From contig CALNYT010000002.1 of the NCBI GenBank assembly GCA_942490885.1, positions 3,162,001-3,226,000 of the forward strand: a DNA stretch of 64,000 nucleotides, written 5' to 3'. This DNA comes from Oceanirhabdus sp942490885. GTDB lineage: Bacteria > Bacillota > Clostridia > Clostridiales > Clostridiaceae. This document shows, in pieces, positions 36,211 to 44,932 of the stretch. The notes beneath the pieces were generated by a model. The model had not been told where the DNA came from. It was given only the letters and a program-made list of their open reading frames with translations, and ran no database searches. The translations under genes were made by a program, and so were the position numbers. Numbering within the stretch: position 1 is the first letter of the stretch; each line of letters opens with the position of its first letter.

Positions 36211-36576
36211 TTATTTTGCACTTCTAGATGCAATAACATTTACACCTGTTCCAAGTAAATCTTCAATTATTATATCCCCTACTGTTATTGGAGTTTTAAC
36301 GTTAGTTTTATTTATCTCCATCATACAGTCAATCATCATTTTTTTAGGAACTTCCCCATCAGTTCTAACAGGTAACCTTTTAAGATAAAAGTCCTCAAGT
36401 GTCACTGTAGTAGTTATGACTCTAGTTGGATTTGTTACCTCTTTTATAGCATAAGTTATTCCTCTTTTACATGTATTTCCTTCAACCTTATATCCTAACT
36501 CGTTACTCTCATCCTTCTCAATAGTCATTCTGCATCCCATTGGGCACACAATACATACTAAGTCTTGTTTATTCAT
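36211..36576 (-). CDS. DUF1667 protein of the glycerol-3-phosphate oxidation operon
   Basis: The 121-aa protein has four N-terminal cysteines in the pattern CIVCPMGC ... CKRG, typical of DUF1667 proteins and likely to hold an iron-sulfur cluster or zinc. It is encoded 1 nt after an FAD oxidoreductase and downstream of a GlpA-like dehydrogenase, the usual setting for this family. It probably acts as an electron-transfer or assembly subunit of an anaerobic glycerol-3-phosphate dehydrogenase complex in place of GlpC. Confidence 0.85.
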   Translation of the reverse strand: MNKQDLVCIVCPMGCRMTIEKDESNELGYKVEGNTCKRGITYAIKEVTNPTRVITTTVTLEDFYLKRLPVRTDGEVPKKMMIDCMMEINKTNVKTPITVGDIIIEDLLGTGVNVIASRSAK

Positions 36577-36577
36577 A

Positions 36578-37837
36578 TTACCCCTCCTGACAAAGTGAAA
36601 TTTTTATTTCTTTTGCTTCAAGCTTTCTTATATCATCTCCTGATATCTGTACTCGCTCCATTTCTCCTGGGGCAACATGTCTCTTTCTTATCTTTTTATA
36701 CTCTTTTCCATCAATCTCAATCTTCATGAAAACATCTTTATAAACATTGTCTACCCTCATAAGAAGATTTACATTATCCTTTATATTTTCCACTCTTAAT
36801 TTATTAGGAATAATATATCTAATACCTTTATCAGTTTGACAATTCACACACTCTGATTGTTCCAGCAAATCACCTTTCACAAATCTTGCAGCATTTTCTC
36901 CAGCTATCATACTCTCCTCTGTAACGTAATCCACAAGATCATGAACATGAAGAACATTACCACATGCAAACACTCCAGAGATATTTGTCTCCATAGCTTC
37001 GTTCACTTTAGGTCCTCCTGTTATGTTATACATGTCTACTCCAGCGCTTTCTGAAACTTCATTTTCAGGTATAAGTCCTACAGATAGAAGTAACGTGTCA
37101 CAATCATAATGAATCTCAGTTCCTTCAATTGGTCTTCTTCTCTCATCAACCTTCATAACAGTAATACCTTCAACTCTATCTTTACCTTCAATCTTTGTTA
37201 CAGTATGCTCCATTAAAAGAGGAATATTATAATCCTTGAGACATTGAACAATATTTCTAGTTAATCCACCTGAGTATGGCATCAACTCAACAACAGCTTT
37301 CACCTTACATCCTTCAAGAGTAAGTCTTCTTGCCATAATAAGTCCAATATCCCCAGATCCTAAAATTACTATTTCTTTTCCTGGAAGATATCCTTCCATA
37401 TTGATATATCGCTGAGCACTACCAGCAGTATAAACTCCCGCTGGTCTATATCCTGGAATGTTTATTGCTCCTCTAGTCCTCTCTCTACAACCCATAGCCA
37501 ATATAATTGCCTTTGTTTCTATTGTCATAAATCCATTTTCAGAACTTATAGCATGTATCTCCTTCTTATCATTAATATCTATAACCATAGTATTAAGCAT
37601 GTACTCAATCTTTTCTTCTTTAACCTTATCTATAAATTTCTCTGCATATTCTGGTCCAGTTAATTCCTCACCAAAGAAATGTAATCCGAATCCATTGTGA
37701 ATACATTGTTGTAGTATTCCACCAAGTTCTCTATCTCTTTCAATTATAAGAATATTATTTATACCATTCTTTTTTGCTTCTAGTGCGGCTGCTAACCCTG
37801 CTGGGCCCCCACCAATTACAACAATATCAAATTTCAT
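36578..37837 (-). CDS. FAD/NAD(P)-dependent oxidoreductase of the glp operon
   Basis: The 419-aa flavoprotein has an N-terminal FAD-binding GGGPAGLAAALEAKKNG motif, a second nucleotide-binding GSGDIGLIMARRLTLEG motif near residue 155 and a GVFACGNVLHVHDLVDYV segment typical of pyridine-nucleotide disulfide oxidoreductases. A CVNC pair lies near residue 330. It resembles the small-subunit-like partner of GlpA-type dehydrogenases and sits between glpA (11 nt away) and the DUF1667 gene, so it probably passes electrons from glycerol 3-phosphate oxidation to NAD(P). Confidence 0.87.
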   Translation of the reverse strand: MKFDIVVIGGGPAGLAAALEAKKNGINNILIIERDRELGGILQQCIHNGFGLHFFGEELTGPEYAEKFIDKVKEEKIEYMLNTMVIDINDKKEIHAISSENGFMTIETKAIILAMGCRERTRGAINIPGYRPAGVYTAGSAQRYINMEGYLPGKEIVILGSGDIGLIMARRLTLEGCKVKAVVELMPYSGGLTRNIVQCLKDYNIPLLMEHTVTKIEGKDRVEGITVMKVDERRRPIEGTEIHYDCDTLLLSVGLIPENEVSESAGVDMYNITGGPKVNEAMETNISGVFACGNVLHVHDLVDYVTEESMIAGENAARFVKGDLLEQSECVNCQTDKGIRYIIPNKLRVENIKDNVNLLMRVDNVYKDVFMKIEIDGKEYKKIRKRHVAPGEMERVQISGDDIRKLEAKEIKISLCQEG

Positions 37838-37848
37838 AGCAATTCCCC

Positions 37849-39336
37849 CTACTCTTCTGTATTAGCAGCAACTTGTTCATAAGCTTTGCCATACAAATTG
37901 TTGTCTTTAGATACTCCACTTAAAATATTAGATCCTTCATTGCTCTTTATTATTTCCTGTGGTGATACATCAAGTTCTCTTGCTAAAATTTCAAGCACTC
38001 TTGGTCCACAGAAACCACCTTGACATCTTCCCATACCTGGTCTAACCCTTCTTTTTATCCCATCAACAGTTCTAGCTCCAGCATTTCTGTGAATAGCGTC
38101 AACTATTTCTCCTTCAGTTATCCATTCACAACGACATATAATATTCCCATATCTTTTATCCTTGTTTATAACTTCTTGCTTTTCTACATCGCTAAGTTCC
38201 ATGAATCTTATCTGTTCTCTTCTATTAACAAATGTTTCACTTTCTTTTAAGTTAGGCACTTTCTTCTTAATCATGTCCACAATATACTCTGCAATAGCAG
38301 GAGCCGATGATAATCCAGGTGATTGAATTCCCGCAACATTTATAAGTCCTTCAACATCACTACTCTCGCCAATTATGAAATCACCAGATTTAGCTACTGC
38401 CCGAAGTCCTGCAAAAGAAGTAATTACCTTATTGAACAGAATCTTTTTGGTAGTTTTCCCTGCTTTTTCTCTTAAAAAGCTCATTCCTTCTTGAGTAGTA
38501 TCTATTCCTTCTTTATCTTCAATATTCTCTGCACTAGGTCCTACAAGCATATTTCCATGAACTGTTGGAGTAACTAATACTCCCTTTCCAAGCTTTGTTG
38601 GACATTGAAATATAACACTATTCACAAGAGTACCAGCTTCTTTGTCAAAAACAAAATATTCTCCTCTTCTAGGAATAATCTCTATTTTATCATTACTTAT
38701 GAAGTTATTGATTTTATCTGCATATACACCTGCAGCATTAATAACATATTTAGCTTTAACTCTTTTTCCATTACCTAAAAGAATATTAAAAAAACCATCT
38801 ACTCTTGTTAGATCTACAACCTCAGAATTCAACAAAAGTTCTGCTCCGTTATCCACTGCATTCTCAGCTAATGCAATAGTTAACTCGAACGGTCCAACAA
38901 TCCCACAAGTAGCAGCATGCAAAGCACCAATTACCTGTTCATCAATATTAGGCTCTAATGCTCTAACCTCTTGCTGATTTAATACTTTTAATCCCGGTAT
39001 ACAATTTTCAATTCCTCTATCATAAAGCATCTTAACATGTTCCATCTCATCTTCATTAGTTGCAATAACTAATGAACCTATTCTTTTAAAAGGTACATCA
39101 AGCTCCTTACACACTCTCTCATACATTTCATTTCCTTTAGCGTTGAACTTTGCCTTTTGTGTTCCCTCTTTTGCATCGTATCCTGCATGAACTATAGCAC
39201 TATTTGCCTTTGAAGTACCATTTGCCACATCACTATCTTTATCAATAAGAGCAATTGATAAATCATATCTTGATAATTCTCTTGCTACAAATGAACCAAT
39301 AACACCAGCACCTATTACAGCTACATCATAAATCAT
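37849..39336 (-). CDS. glpA: Glycerol-3-phosphate dehydrogenase-like FAD oxidoreductase with BFD-like [2Fe-2S] domain
   Basis: The 495-aa protein has the DAO-type FAD domain (VAVIGAGVIGSFVARELSRY at the N-terminus) and a C-terminal BFD-like ferredoxin domain with cysteines in IICRCEWITEGEI and GMGRCQGGFCGPRV. This layout is that of GlpA, which oxidises glycerol 3-phosphate to dihydroxyacetone phosphate. It heads the three-gene oxidation module, downstream of glpK1. A long hairpin with a T-tract lies about 40 nt before the start codon and could be an antitermination target of GlpP. Confidence 0.9.
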   Translation of the reverse strand: MIYDVAVIGAGVIGSFVARELSRYDLSIALIDKDSDVANGTSKANSAIVHAGYDAKEGTQKAKFNAKGNEMYERVCKELDVPFKRIGSLVIATNEDEMEHVKMLYDRGIENCIPGLKVLNQQEVRALEPNIDEQVIGALHAATCGIVGPFELTIALAENAVDNGAELLLNSEVVDLTRVDGFFNILLGNGKRVKAKYVINAAGVYADKINNFISNDKIEIIPRRGEYFVFDKEAGTLVNSVIFQCPTKLGKGVLVTPTVHGNMLVGPSAENIEDKEGIDTTQEGMSFLREKAGKTTKKILFNKVITSFAGLRAVAKSGDFIIGESSDVEGLINVAGIQSPGLSSAPAIAEYIVDMIKKKVPNLKESETFVNRREQIRFMELSDVEKQEVINKDKRYGNIICRCEWITEGEIVDAIHRNAGARTVDGIKRRVRPGMGRCQGGFCGPRVLEILARELDVSPQEIIKSNEGSNILSGVSKDNNLYGKAYEQVAANTEE

Positions 39337-39373
39337 TTATCTCCCCAGCCTTTCTTAAAAGTTTCTGTGCCAA

Positions 39374-39425
39374 TAAAAAAAGCCGCAAAAATCCAACCAA
39401 TCATTCCATTGGTTTTTTTGCGACT
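39374..39425 (-). promoter_or_regulatory. Long stem-loop terminator/attenuator between glpK1 and glpA
   Basis: On the minus strand GTCGCAAAAAAACCAAT pairs with ATTGGTTGGATTTTTGCGGC (bulge of a few nt), followed by seven T residues. It is both the glpK1 3' hairpin and the leader of glpA. A near-identical element follows glpK2 at 42208-42256. B. subtilis GlpP relieves termination at glp leaders, so this is a candidate site. Confidence 0.65.
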
Positions 39426-39494
39426 CTCAATCTCTCACATATTATTTACTTAACTTAATTATACCATAAGTTTATATACTTTTAAAGAAATATG

Positions 39495-40994
39495 TTACTC
39501 TTCTTCCCACTCTTGAGCTCTACTAACAGCCTTCTTCCATCCAGCATAAAGTTTTTCTTTCTTTTCATCATCCATATCATTCTTGAATTCTCTATCTATC
39601 ATCCAATTTTTACCTATTTCCTCTTTACTGTTCCAGAATCCCACAGCTAGTCCTGCTAAATAAGCAGCACCAAGTGCAGTAGTCTCAGTAACAACTGGTC
39701 TATTAACAGGTACTCCAAGAATATCAGATTGGAACTGCATCAAGAAATTGTTTGCAACTGCTCCACCATCAACCTTTAATACTTGAAGATTAATTCCTGA
39801 ATCTTCTTGCATTGCTTCTAATACGTCTCTAGTTTGATACGCTATTGATTCTAGTGTAGCTCTTACAATATGATTTCTATTAGCTCCACGAGTTAATCCC
39901 ATGATTGTTCCTCTAGCATACATATCCCAATAAGGTGCTCCAAGTCCTACAAATGCTGGTACAACATACACTCCATTTGAATCTTTAACTTTCTGAGCAA
40001 AATATTCACTATCAGCAGCATCATTTATAAGTTTCATTTCATCTCTTAACCATTGAACTGAAGCACCAGCTACAAAAATACTTCCCTCTAAAGCGTATTC
40101 AACTTTGCCATCTACACCCCAAGCTATTGTTGTTAAAAGACCATTTTTAGATGGAATTCTCTCTTCTCCAGTATTCATTAACATAAAACAACCAGTTCCA
40201 TAAGTATTCTTAGCCATACCAGGTGCAAAACAAGCTTGACCAAATAATGCAGCTTGTTGGTCTCCTGCTGCTCCAGATATTGGGATGTTAGCTCCACCAA
40301 AAGTTTCTGGATCAGTGTATCCATAGATATCACTTGAAGGTCTAACATCTGGCAACATAGAAGTTGGAACGTTTAATTCTTTTAACATCTTTTCATCCCA
40401 TTTAAGATCTTTTATGTTATATAACATAGTTCTTGATGCATTAGAATAATCAGTAACATGTGCTTTTCCTCTTGTTAAATTCCATATTAACCAAGTATCC
40501 ATAGTTCCAAATAATAATTCACCATTTTCAGCTTTTTCTCTTGCTCCATCAACATTATCTAAAATCCATTTGATCTTTGTACCAGAGAAATATGCATCAA
40601 TTACAAGACCAGTATTTTCACGCACATAATCTTCAAGATCTCTAGCTTTTAATTCATCACATATTCCCGCAGTTTGACGCGATTGCCAAACAATTGCATT
40701 ATAAACAGGTTTTCCAGTATTCTTATCCCACACTACTGTTGTTTCTCTTTGATTTGTTATACCAATAGCTGCTACCTCTTGAGGTCTTACCCCTGCTGTT
40801 TCTAATACTTCTCTTGCTACACCACTTTGAGTTCCCCATATTTCCATAGCATCATGTTCTACCCATCCAGCTTTTGGATAAATCTGTGTAAACTCTTTTT
40901 GTGCTACCTTTACAATATTACCATCATAATCAAATAATATCGCTCTTGAACTAGTTGTTCCTTGATCTAACGCTAAAATATATCTCTTCTCCAT
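39495..40994 (-). CDS. glpK: Glycerol kinase, copy 1
   Basis: The 499-aa enzyme phosphorylates glycerol with ATP. FGGY-family features are the N-terminal LALDQGTTSSRAILFD phosphate-binding loop, GWVEHDAMEIW, and the C-terminal GLAVGFWN and KVDGGAVANNFLMQFQSDI segments. The second copy at 42328-43824 has only four amino-acid differences after residue 76 but about a dozen before it. This copy lies downstream of the two transporter subunits and upstream of glpA, so it belongs to the main catabolic operon. Confidence 0.97.
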   Translation of the reverse strand: MEKRYILALDQGTTSSRAILFDYDGNIVKVAQKEFTQIYPKAGWVEHDAMEIWGTQSGVAREVLETAGVRPQEVAAIGITNQRETTVVWDKNTGKPVYNAIVWQSRQTAGICDELKARDLEDYVRENTGLVIDAYFSGTKIKWILDNVDGAREKAENGELLFGTMDTWLIWNLTRGKAHVTDYSNASRTMLYNIKDLKWDEKMLKELNVPTSMLPDVRPSSDIYGYTDPETFGGANIPISGAAGDQQAALFGQACFAPGMAKNTYGTGCFMLMNTGEERIPSKNGLLTTIAWGVDGKVEYALEGSIFVAGASVQWLRDEMKLINDAADSEYFAQKVKDSNGVYVVPAFVGLGAPYWDMYARGTIMGLTRGANRNHIVRATLESIAYQTRDVLEAMQEDSGINLQVLKVDGGAVANNFLMQFQSDILGVPVNRPVVTETTALGAAYLAGLAVGFWNSKEEIGKNWMIDREFKNDMDDEKKEKLYAGWKKAVSRAQEWEEE

Positions 40995-41067
40995 TTATTA
41001 TTCCCCCATGTTTATGATTTGTGTTTCTTTTAAAATGACTTTAAATCCTTATCTATATCTATAATAT

Positions 41068-41403
41068 CTATAAGAAACAAGATAATATAAATCCACCTAA
41101 AATACCGCCTATAATTGCAAATAAGAAATTAACAATACCTTTACCAAAATCATCTCCACTAAATACACTTGCTGCAAATAATCCAAACCCAGCTGCCCAT
41201 GCCATATCTATCCATGCGCCACCTGATTGAGTTATAGCACCTACACCATGATTAAATGTCCACATTGTTCCAACTATAAATCCTGCAGCCATCCAACCAC
41301 CAATAGCCCCCCATGATTCTACCATTTTACCCCATAATAATCTGATTAAAAATGGAAATATAAATGCACCTGCAAAAGTAGCAATACCAGTTTGAAAAGT
41401 CAT
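41068..41403 (-). CDS. Small membrane protein, putative glycerol transporter subunit (Lin0368-type), B
   Basis: The 111-aa protein has three to four hydrophobic helices and a glycine/tryptophan-rich pattern (WGAIGGWMAAGFIVGTMW, then NHGVGAITQSGGAWIDMAWA). It is a paralogue of the next gene: both share the WxAGFIxxGTMWxxNHxVG core. Such pairs occur with glpK in Firmicutes and are annotated as putative glycerol transporter subunits of the Lin0368 type; I know this from memory. It lies between its partner and glpK1. No GlpF-type aquaglyceroporin is present in this locus. Confidence 0.72.
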   Translation of the reverse strand: MTFQTGIATFAGAFIFPFLIRLLWGKMVESWGAIGGWMAAGFIVGTMWTFNHGVGAITQSGGAWIDMAWAAGFGLFAASVFSGDDFGKGIVNFLFAIIGGILGGFILSCFL

Positions 41404-41421
41404 GCTTGTCCCTCCCTATTC

Positions 41422-41775
41422 CTATGAATTTTTCTTAGCTAATTGTTTTTCTAATAATACTGCTGTTATACCACCTAAGATTCCTCCAGCGATAACCAAA
41501 GCTAATGTTGGAAGTGATGTTGATAAAGCGTCTCCACCATACATGAATACATCTCTTGCTGTCCCTGCAACACCTATACCTACTGCCATATCAACAAAAG
41601 CACCATCATTGTTGATAATTCCTACATAGTGATTCAAGAACCACATAGTACCGATGATAATAAACCCAGCGAACCAACCTCCGCCGATTCCGTAAGCATC
41701 TGCAAATTGCCCCCAAATACTCATTACAAACATACCTGCAATTGCTGTTCCTAAAATAGTCCCAACATGTTTCAT
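41422..41775 (-). CDS. Small membrane protein, putative glycerol transporter subunit (Lin0368-type), A
   Basis: The 117-aa protein has about four hydrophobic helices, with GGGWFAGFIIIGTMWFLNHY and DMAVGIGVAGTARDVFMYGG as conspicuous parts. It starts at ATG 41775 behind AAGGGGAGT and is 18 nt upstream of its paralogue. The pair probably forms a hetero-oligomeric membrane channel or carrier for glycerol uptake ahead of glpK1. It lies directly downstream of the decayed glpP copy. Confidence 0.72.
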   Translation of the reverse strand: MKHVGTILGTAIAGMFVMSIWGQFADAYGIGGGWFAGFIIIGTMWFLNHYVGIINNDGAFVDMAVGIGVAGTARDVFMYGGDALSTSLPTLALVIAGGILGGITAVLLEKQLAKKNS

Positions 41776-41818
41776 TGCGTTACTCCCCTTTCATGATTAT
41801 ATTTTGTATTTTAATAAA

Positions 41819-42104
41819 TTAAAGATACCATATTTTTTCTTCGCTAGTGGATATGCCTACCGCACTAGCATTTATATTATTAATCACATGTGATTTTTCC
41901 CCAACTAAACCTTCTGTAGCATGTACATATACACGCTTCATTTTTCTTTTATTCTGCGTATTTCATCTTTTAAATTAAATATATTCCCATGAATCAGAAA
42001 TATTACTTCACATGAAGATATCAAAACTGTTTTAAATTTTTCTTTGATTTTTAGTGCTGAAATCATAGGATTTTCCCAAAGTCTAGTATATAGTTATCAT
42101 CCAT
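41819..42104 (-). pseudogene. Decayed second copy of glpP
   Basis: This region is homologous to both ends of the intact glpP at 43973-44539. From an ATG at 42104 the frame reads MDDN, then a one-base loss shifts it; after correction it reads TRLWENPMISALKIKEKFKT and CEVIFLIHGNIFNLKDEIRR up to a stop codon where intact glpP has Gly. After another one-base loss it joins VYVHATEGLVGEKSHV to the end GISTSEEKIWYL. The part between the VHAD and GLVSEK regions of intact GlpP, about 280 nt, is missing. It cannot make a working protein. Confidence 0.85.
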
Positions 42105-42207
42105 GGTAGAGTCTTCATTATTTTTTATTGTTAGAATTTTCAAAATATTCTAACAATAATTGTGTTATAATTGTTTTTCTTTACATGATTTCCAAAAACT
42201 TTTGTAT

Positions 42208-42256
42208 TAAAAAAAGCCGCAAAAACCCAACCAATCATTCCATTGGTTTTTTACGA
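42208..42256 (-). terminator. Long stem-loop after glpK2, twin of the glpA leader hairpin
   Basis: On the minus strand GTCGTAAAAAACCAAT pairs with ATTGGTTGGGTTTTTGCGGC, followed by T residues. It shares its sequence with 39374-39425, with one arm slightly changed, and so lies inside the duplicated unit. It should end glpK2 transcripts unless relieved. Confidence 0.7.
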
Positions 42257-42327
42257 CTCTCCATCTCTCAAATATTATTTATTTAGTTATATTTTACCAT
42301 AAGTAACAAAGATTTGAAAGCTTTTTT

Positions 42328-43824
42328 TTACTCTTCTTCCCACTCTTGAGCTCTACTAATAGCCTTCTTCCATCCAGCATAAAGTTTTTCTTTCTTTTCA
42401 TCATCCATATCATTCTTAAATTCTCTATCTATCATCCAATTCTTACCTATTTCCTCTTTGCTATTCCAGAATCCCACAGCTAGTCCTGCTAAATAAGCAG
42501 CACCAAGTGCAGTAGTCTCAGTAACAACTGGTCTATTAACAGGTACTCCAAGAATATCAGATTGGAACTGCATCAAGAAATTGTTTGCAACCGCTCCACC
42601 ATCAACCTTTAATACTTGAAGATTAATTCCTGAATCTTCTTGCATTGCTTCTAATACGTCTCTAGTTTGATACGCTATTGATTCTAGTGTAGCTCTTACA
42701 ATATGATTTCTATTAGCTCCACGAGTTAATCCCATGATACTTCCTCTAGCATACATATCCCAATAAGGTGCTCCAAGTCCTACAAATGCTGGTACAACAT
42801 ACACTCCATTTGAATCTTTAACTTTCTGAGCAAAATATTCACTATCAGCAGCATCATTTATAAGTTTCATTTCATCTCTTAACCATTGAACTGAAGCACC
42901 AGCTACAAAAATACTTCCCTCTAAAGCGTATTCAACTTTACCATCTACACCCCAAGCTATTGTTGTTAAAAGACCATTCTTAGATAAAATTCGCTCTTCT
43001 CCAGTATTCATTAACATAAAACAACCAGTTCCATAAGTATTTTTAGCCATCCCAGGCGCAAAGCAAGCTTGACCAAATAATGCAGCTTGCTGGTCTCCTG
43101 CGGCTCCAGATATTGGGATGTTAGCTCCACCAAAAGTTTCTGGATCAGTGTATCCATATATATCACTTGAAGGTCTAACATCTGGCAACATAGAAGTTGG
43201 AATGTTTAATTCTTTTAACATCTTTTCATCCCATTTAAGATCTTTTATGTTATATAACATAGTTCTTGATGCATTAGAATAGTCAGTAACATGTGCTTTT
43301 CCTCTTGTTAAATTCCATATTAACCAAGTATCCATAGTTCCAAATAATAATTCACCATTTTCAGCTTTTTCTCTTGCTCCATCAACATTATCTAAAATCC
43401 ATTTGATCTTTGTACCAGAGAAATATGCATCAATTACAAGACCAGTATTTTCACGCACATAATCTTCAAGGTCTCTAGCTTTTAATTCATCGCATATTCC
43501 CGCAGTTTGACGTGATTGCCAAACAATTGCATTATAAACAGGTTTTCCAGTATTCTTATCCCATACTACAGTAGTTTCCCTTTGATTTGTAATACCTATA
43601 GCTGCAATTTCTTGTGGTCTAACCCCTGCAGTTTCTAACACTTCTCTAGCAACTCCACTTTGACTTCCCCAAATTTCCATAGGATCATGTTCAACCCATC
43701 CAGCTTTTGGATAAATCTGTGTAAATTCCTTTTGTGCAATTTTAATAATTTTTCCACTATGATTAAATAATATTGCTCTACAACTTGTTGTTCCTTGATC
43801 TAAAGCTAAAATATATTTACCCAT
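42328..43824 (-). CDS. glpK: Glycerol kinase, copy 2
   Basis: The 498-aa protein is a complete FGGY-family glycerol kinase, with LALDQGTTSCRAILFN at the N-terminus and the same C-terminal motifs as copy 1. Differences from copy 1 cluster in the first 76 residues; thereafter only four were found (V/I, P/L, T/S and V/I). It starts behind GGGGAGGAT and has its own candidate promoter. It follows glpP, so copy 2 may be expressed separately from the oxidation operon. Confidence 0.96.
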   Translation of the reverse strand: MGKYILALDQGTTSCRAILFNHSGKIIKIAQKEFTQIYPKAGWVEHDPMEIWGSQSGVAREVLETAGVRPQEIAAIGITNQRETTVVWDKNTGKPVYNAIVWQSRQTAGICDELKARDLEDYVRENTGLVIDAYFSGTKIKWILDNVDGAREKAENGELLFGTMDTWLIWNLTRGKAHVTDYSNASRTMLYNIKDLKWDEKMLKELNIPTSMLPDVRPSSDIYGYTDPETFGGANIPISGAAGDQQAALFGQACFAPGMAKNTYGTGCFMLMNTGEERILSKNGLLTTIAWGVDGKVEYALEGSIFVAGASVQWLRDEMKLINDAADSEYFAQKVKDSNGVYVVPAFVGLGAPYWDMYARGSIMGLTRGANRNHIVRATLESIAYQTRDVLEAMQEDSGINLQVLKVDGGAVANNFLMQFQSDILGVPVNRPVVTETTALGAAYLAGLAVGFWNSKEEIGKNWMIDREFKNDMDDEKKEKLYAGWKKAISRAQEWEEE

Positions 43825-43904
43825 AAAATCCTCCCCTGTAGTTCACCAAATTTATATCCAGTTATTATTACTCTTGTTATTTACTATATTTTTACTTAAT
43901 TTCT

Positions 43905-43932
43905 ATATTACCACATAACTTTGTTTTATCAA
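43905..43932 (-). promoter_or_regulatory. Candidate promoter for glpK2
   Basis: On the minus strand TTGATA (43927-43932) and TAATAT (43905-43910) are separated by 16 bp, 81 bp upstream of the glpK2 start codon. Confidence 0.4.
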
Positions 43933-43972
43933 ATTAAACATAAATAATTATTTTCATATAAATTCAAGTACT

Positions 43973-44539
43973 TTATAAATACCATATTTGTTCTTCACTA
44001 GTGGAAATACCTACTGCACCAGCATTTATACTATTTATTACATGTGATTTTTCACTAACTAATCCTCCAGTAATAACTGCTTTTCCAGTTTTTTTTACCA
44101 TTGTTTTAGTTATAGACGGCATTATACCTGGAAGTATTTCAACTGCATTGGCATTTATTGATTTTATGGATTTTGTCCCAGTAACCAATGATAATGAATC
44201 CAATAAAAATACCCTTTGAATTGTAAACATTCCTATGTCTTTAGCATGTTTTAGTAGATTTGATTTTGTACTGATAATCCCATCTGGTTTAATGTTGTCT
44301 GCTATATGTTGAAGCGCAATTGTATCTTTCGATGAACCTTCTAAAAGATCAGCATGTACATAAACCAGTTTTCCTTTTTCTTTGATTCTATATATCTGAT
44401 CTTTTAAAGTAAATATATTCCCATGAAGTAGAAATATTACTTCACAAGGAGATATCAAAGCTCTTTCTAACTTTTTTTCGCTTTTTATTGCTGCGATTAT
44501 GGGATTTTCCTGCAGTCTAGTATATAAGTTATCACCCAT
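43973..44539 (-). CDS. glpP: Glycerol-uptake operon antiterminator GlpP
   Basis: The 188-aa protein is a member of the GlpP family, which bind glycerol 3-phosphate and relieve termination at leader RNAs of glp genes. Family segments visible are NPIIAAIKSEKKLERAL, VIFLLHGNIFTLKDQI, KLVYVHADLLEG, DGIISTKSNLLKHAK, VEILPGIMP and VITGGLVSEK. The start is ATG 44539, after GAGGATG; a longer frame upstream is hydrophobic and lacks a ribosome binding site. It lies 148 nt upstream of glpK2 and is the intact member of a duplicated pair. Confidence 0.92.
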   Translation of the reverse strand: MGDNLYTRLQENPIIAAIKSEKKLERALISPCEVIFLLHGNIFTLKDQIYRIKEKGKLVYVHADLLEGSSKDTIALQHIADNIKPDGIISTKSNLLKHAKDIGMFTIQRVFLLDSLSLVTGTKSIKSINANAVEILPGIMPSITKTMVKKTGKAVITGGLVSEKSHVINSINAGAVGISTSEEQIWYL

Positions 44540-44932
44540 TGTATCATCCTCATTTTCAAAATTTATATTTATTGATTTTAAAAAATACAAAATATTCAAG
44601 TAACTTATTTTTATCTTATCATCATAAAAAACATTACACAACAATAAATATTTTTTTAACAAATCGATAACTATTTAAAATTTTTGTATTTTTTTGTCAC
44701 GTATTTTTTAGAATATTAATCCTTTTATGGTATATTATTAATTATAGTGTTACTTTTATTTCCATGTCAAGCAGTTATTTTCTATTTATTTGAATTTTCT
44801 AAAAATTAAAAACTTTCTTTTATAATCTTTCATTTTTATCATAAACATTTAATAAGTATATATGGTAATCTGTCATGTGATATACTTTAATTGAACTTAT
44901 CTTTATTAACAAATACATAAAGGAGTGATTTA
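44540..44932. other. Divergent promoter region between glpP and UMF1-type transporter
   Basis: This 393-bp gap is very AT-rich. I see no gene, hairpin or riboswitch; it must hold the promoters of the two divergent genes, but no single promoter pair stands out. Confidence 0.5.

Noticed and set aside
35977..36258. Open frame of 93 codons on the plus strand
   Set aside because: It spans the ends of two real minus-strand genes and the glp terminator, with no ribosome binding site.
44540..44662. Upstream extension of glpP by 41 codons
   Set aside because: The extension is hydrophobic with AT-rich codon use, has no ribosome binding site, and glpP proteins of about 190 aa begin where GAGGATG precedes ATG 44539.
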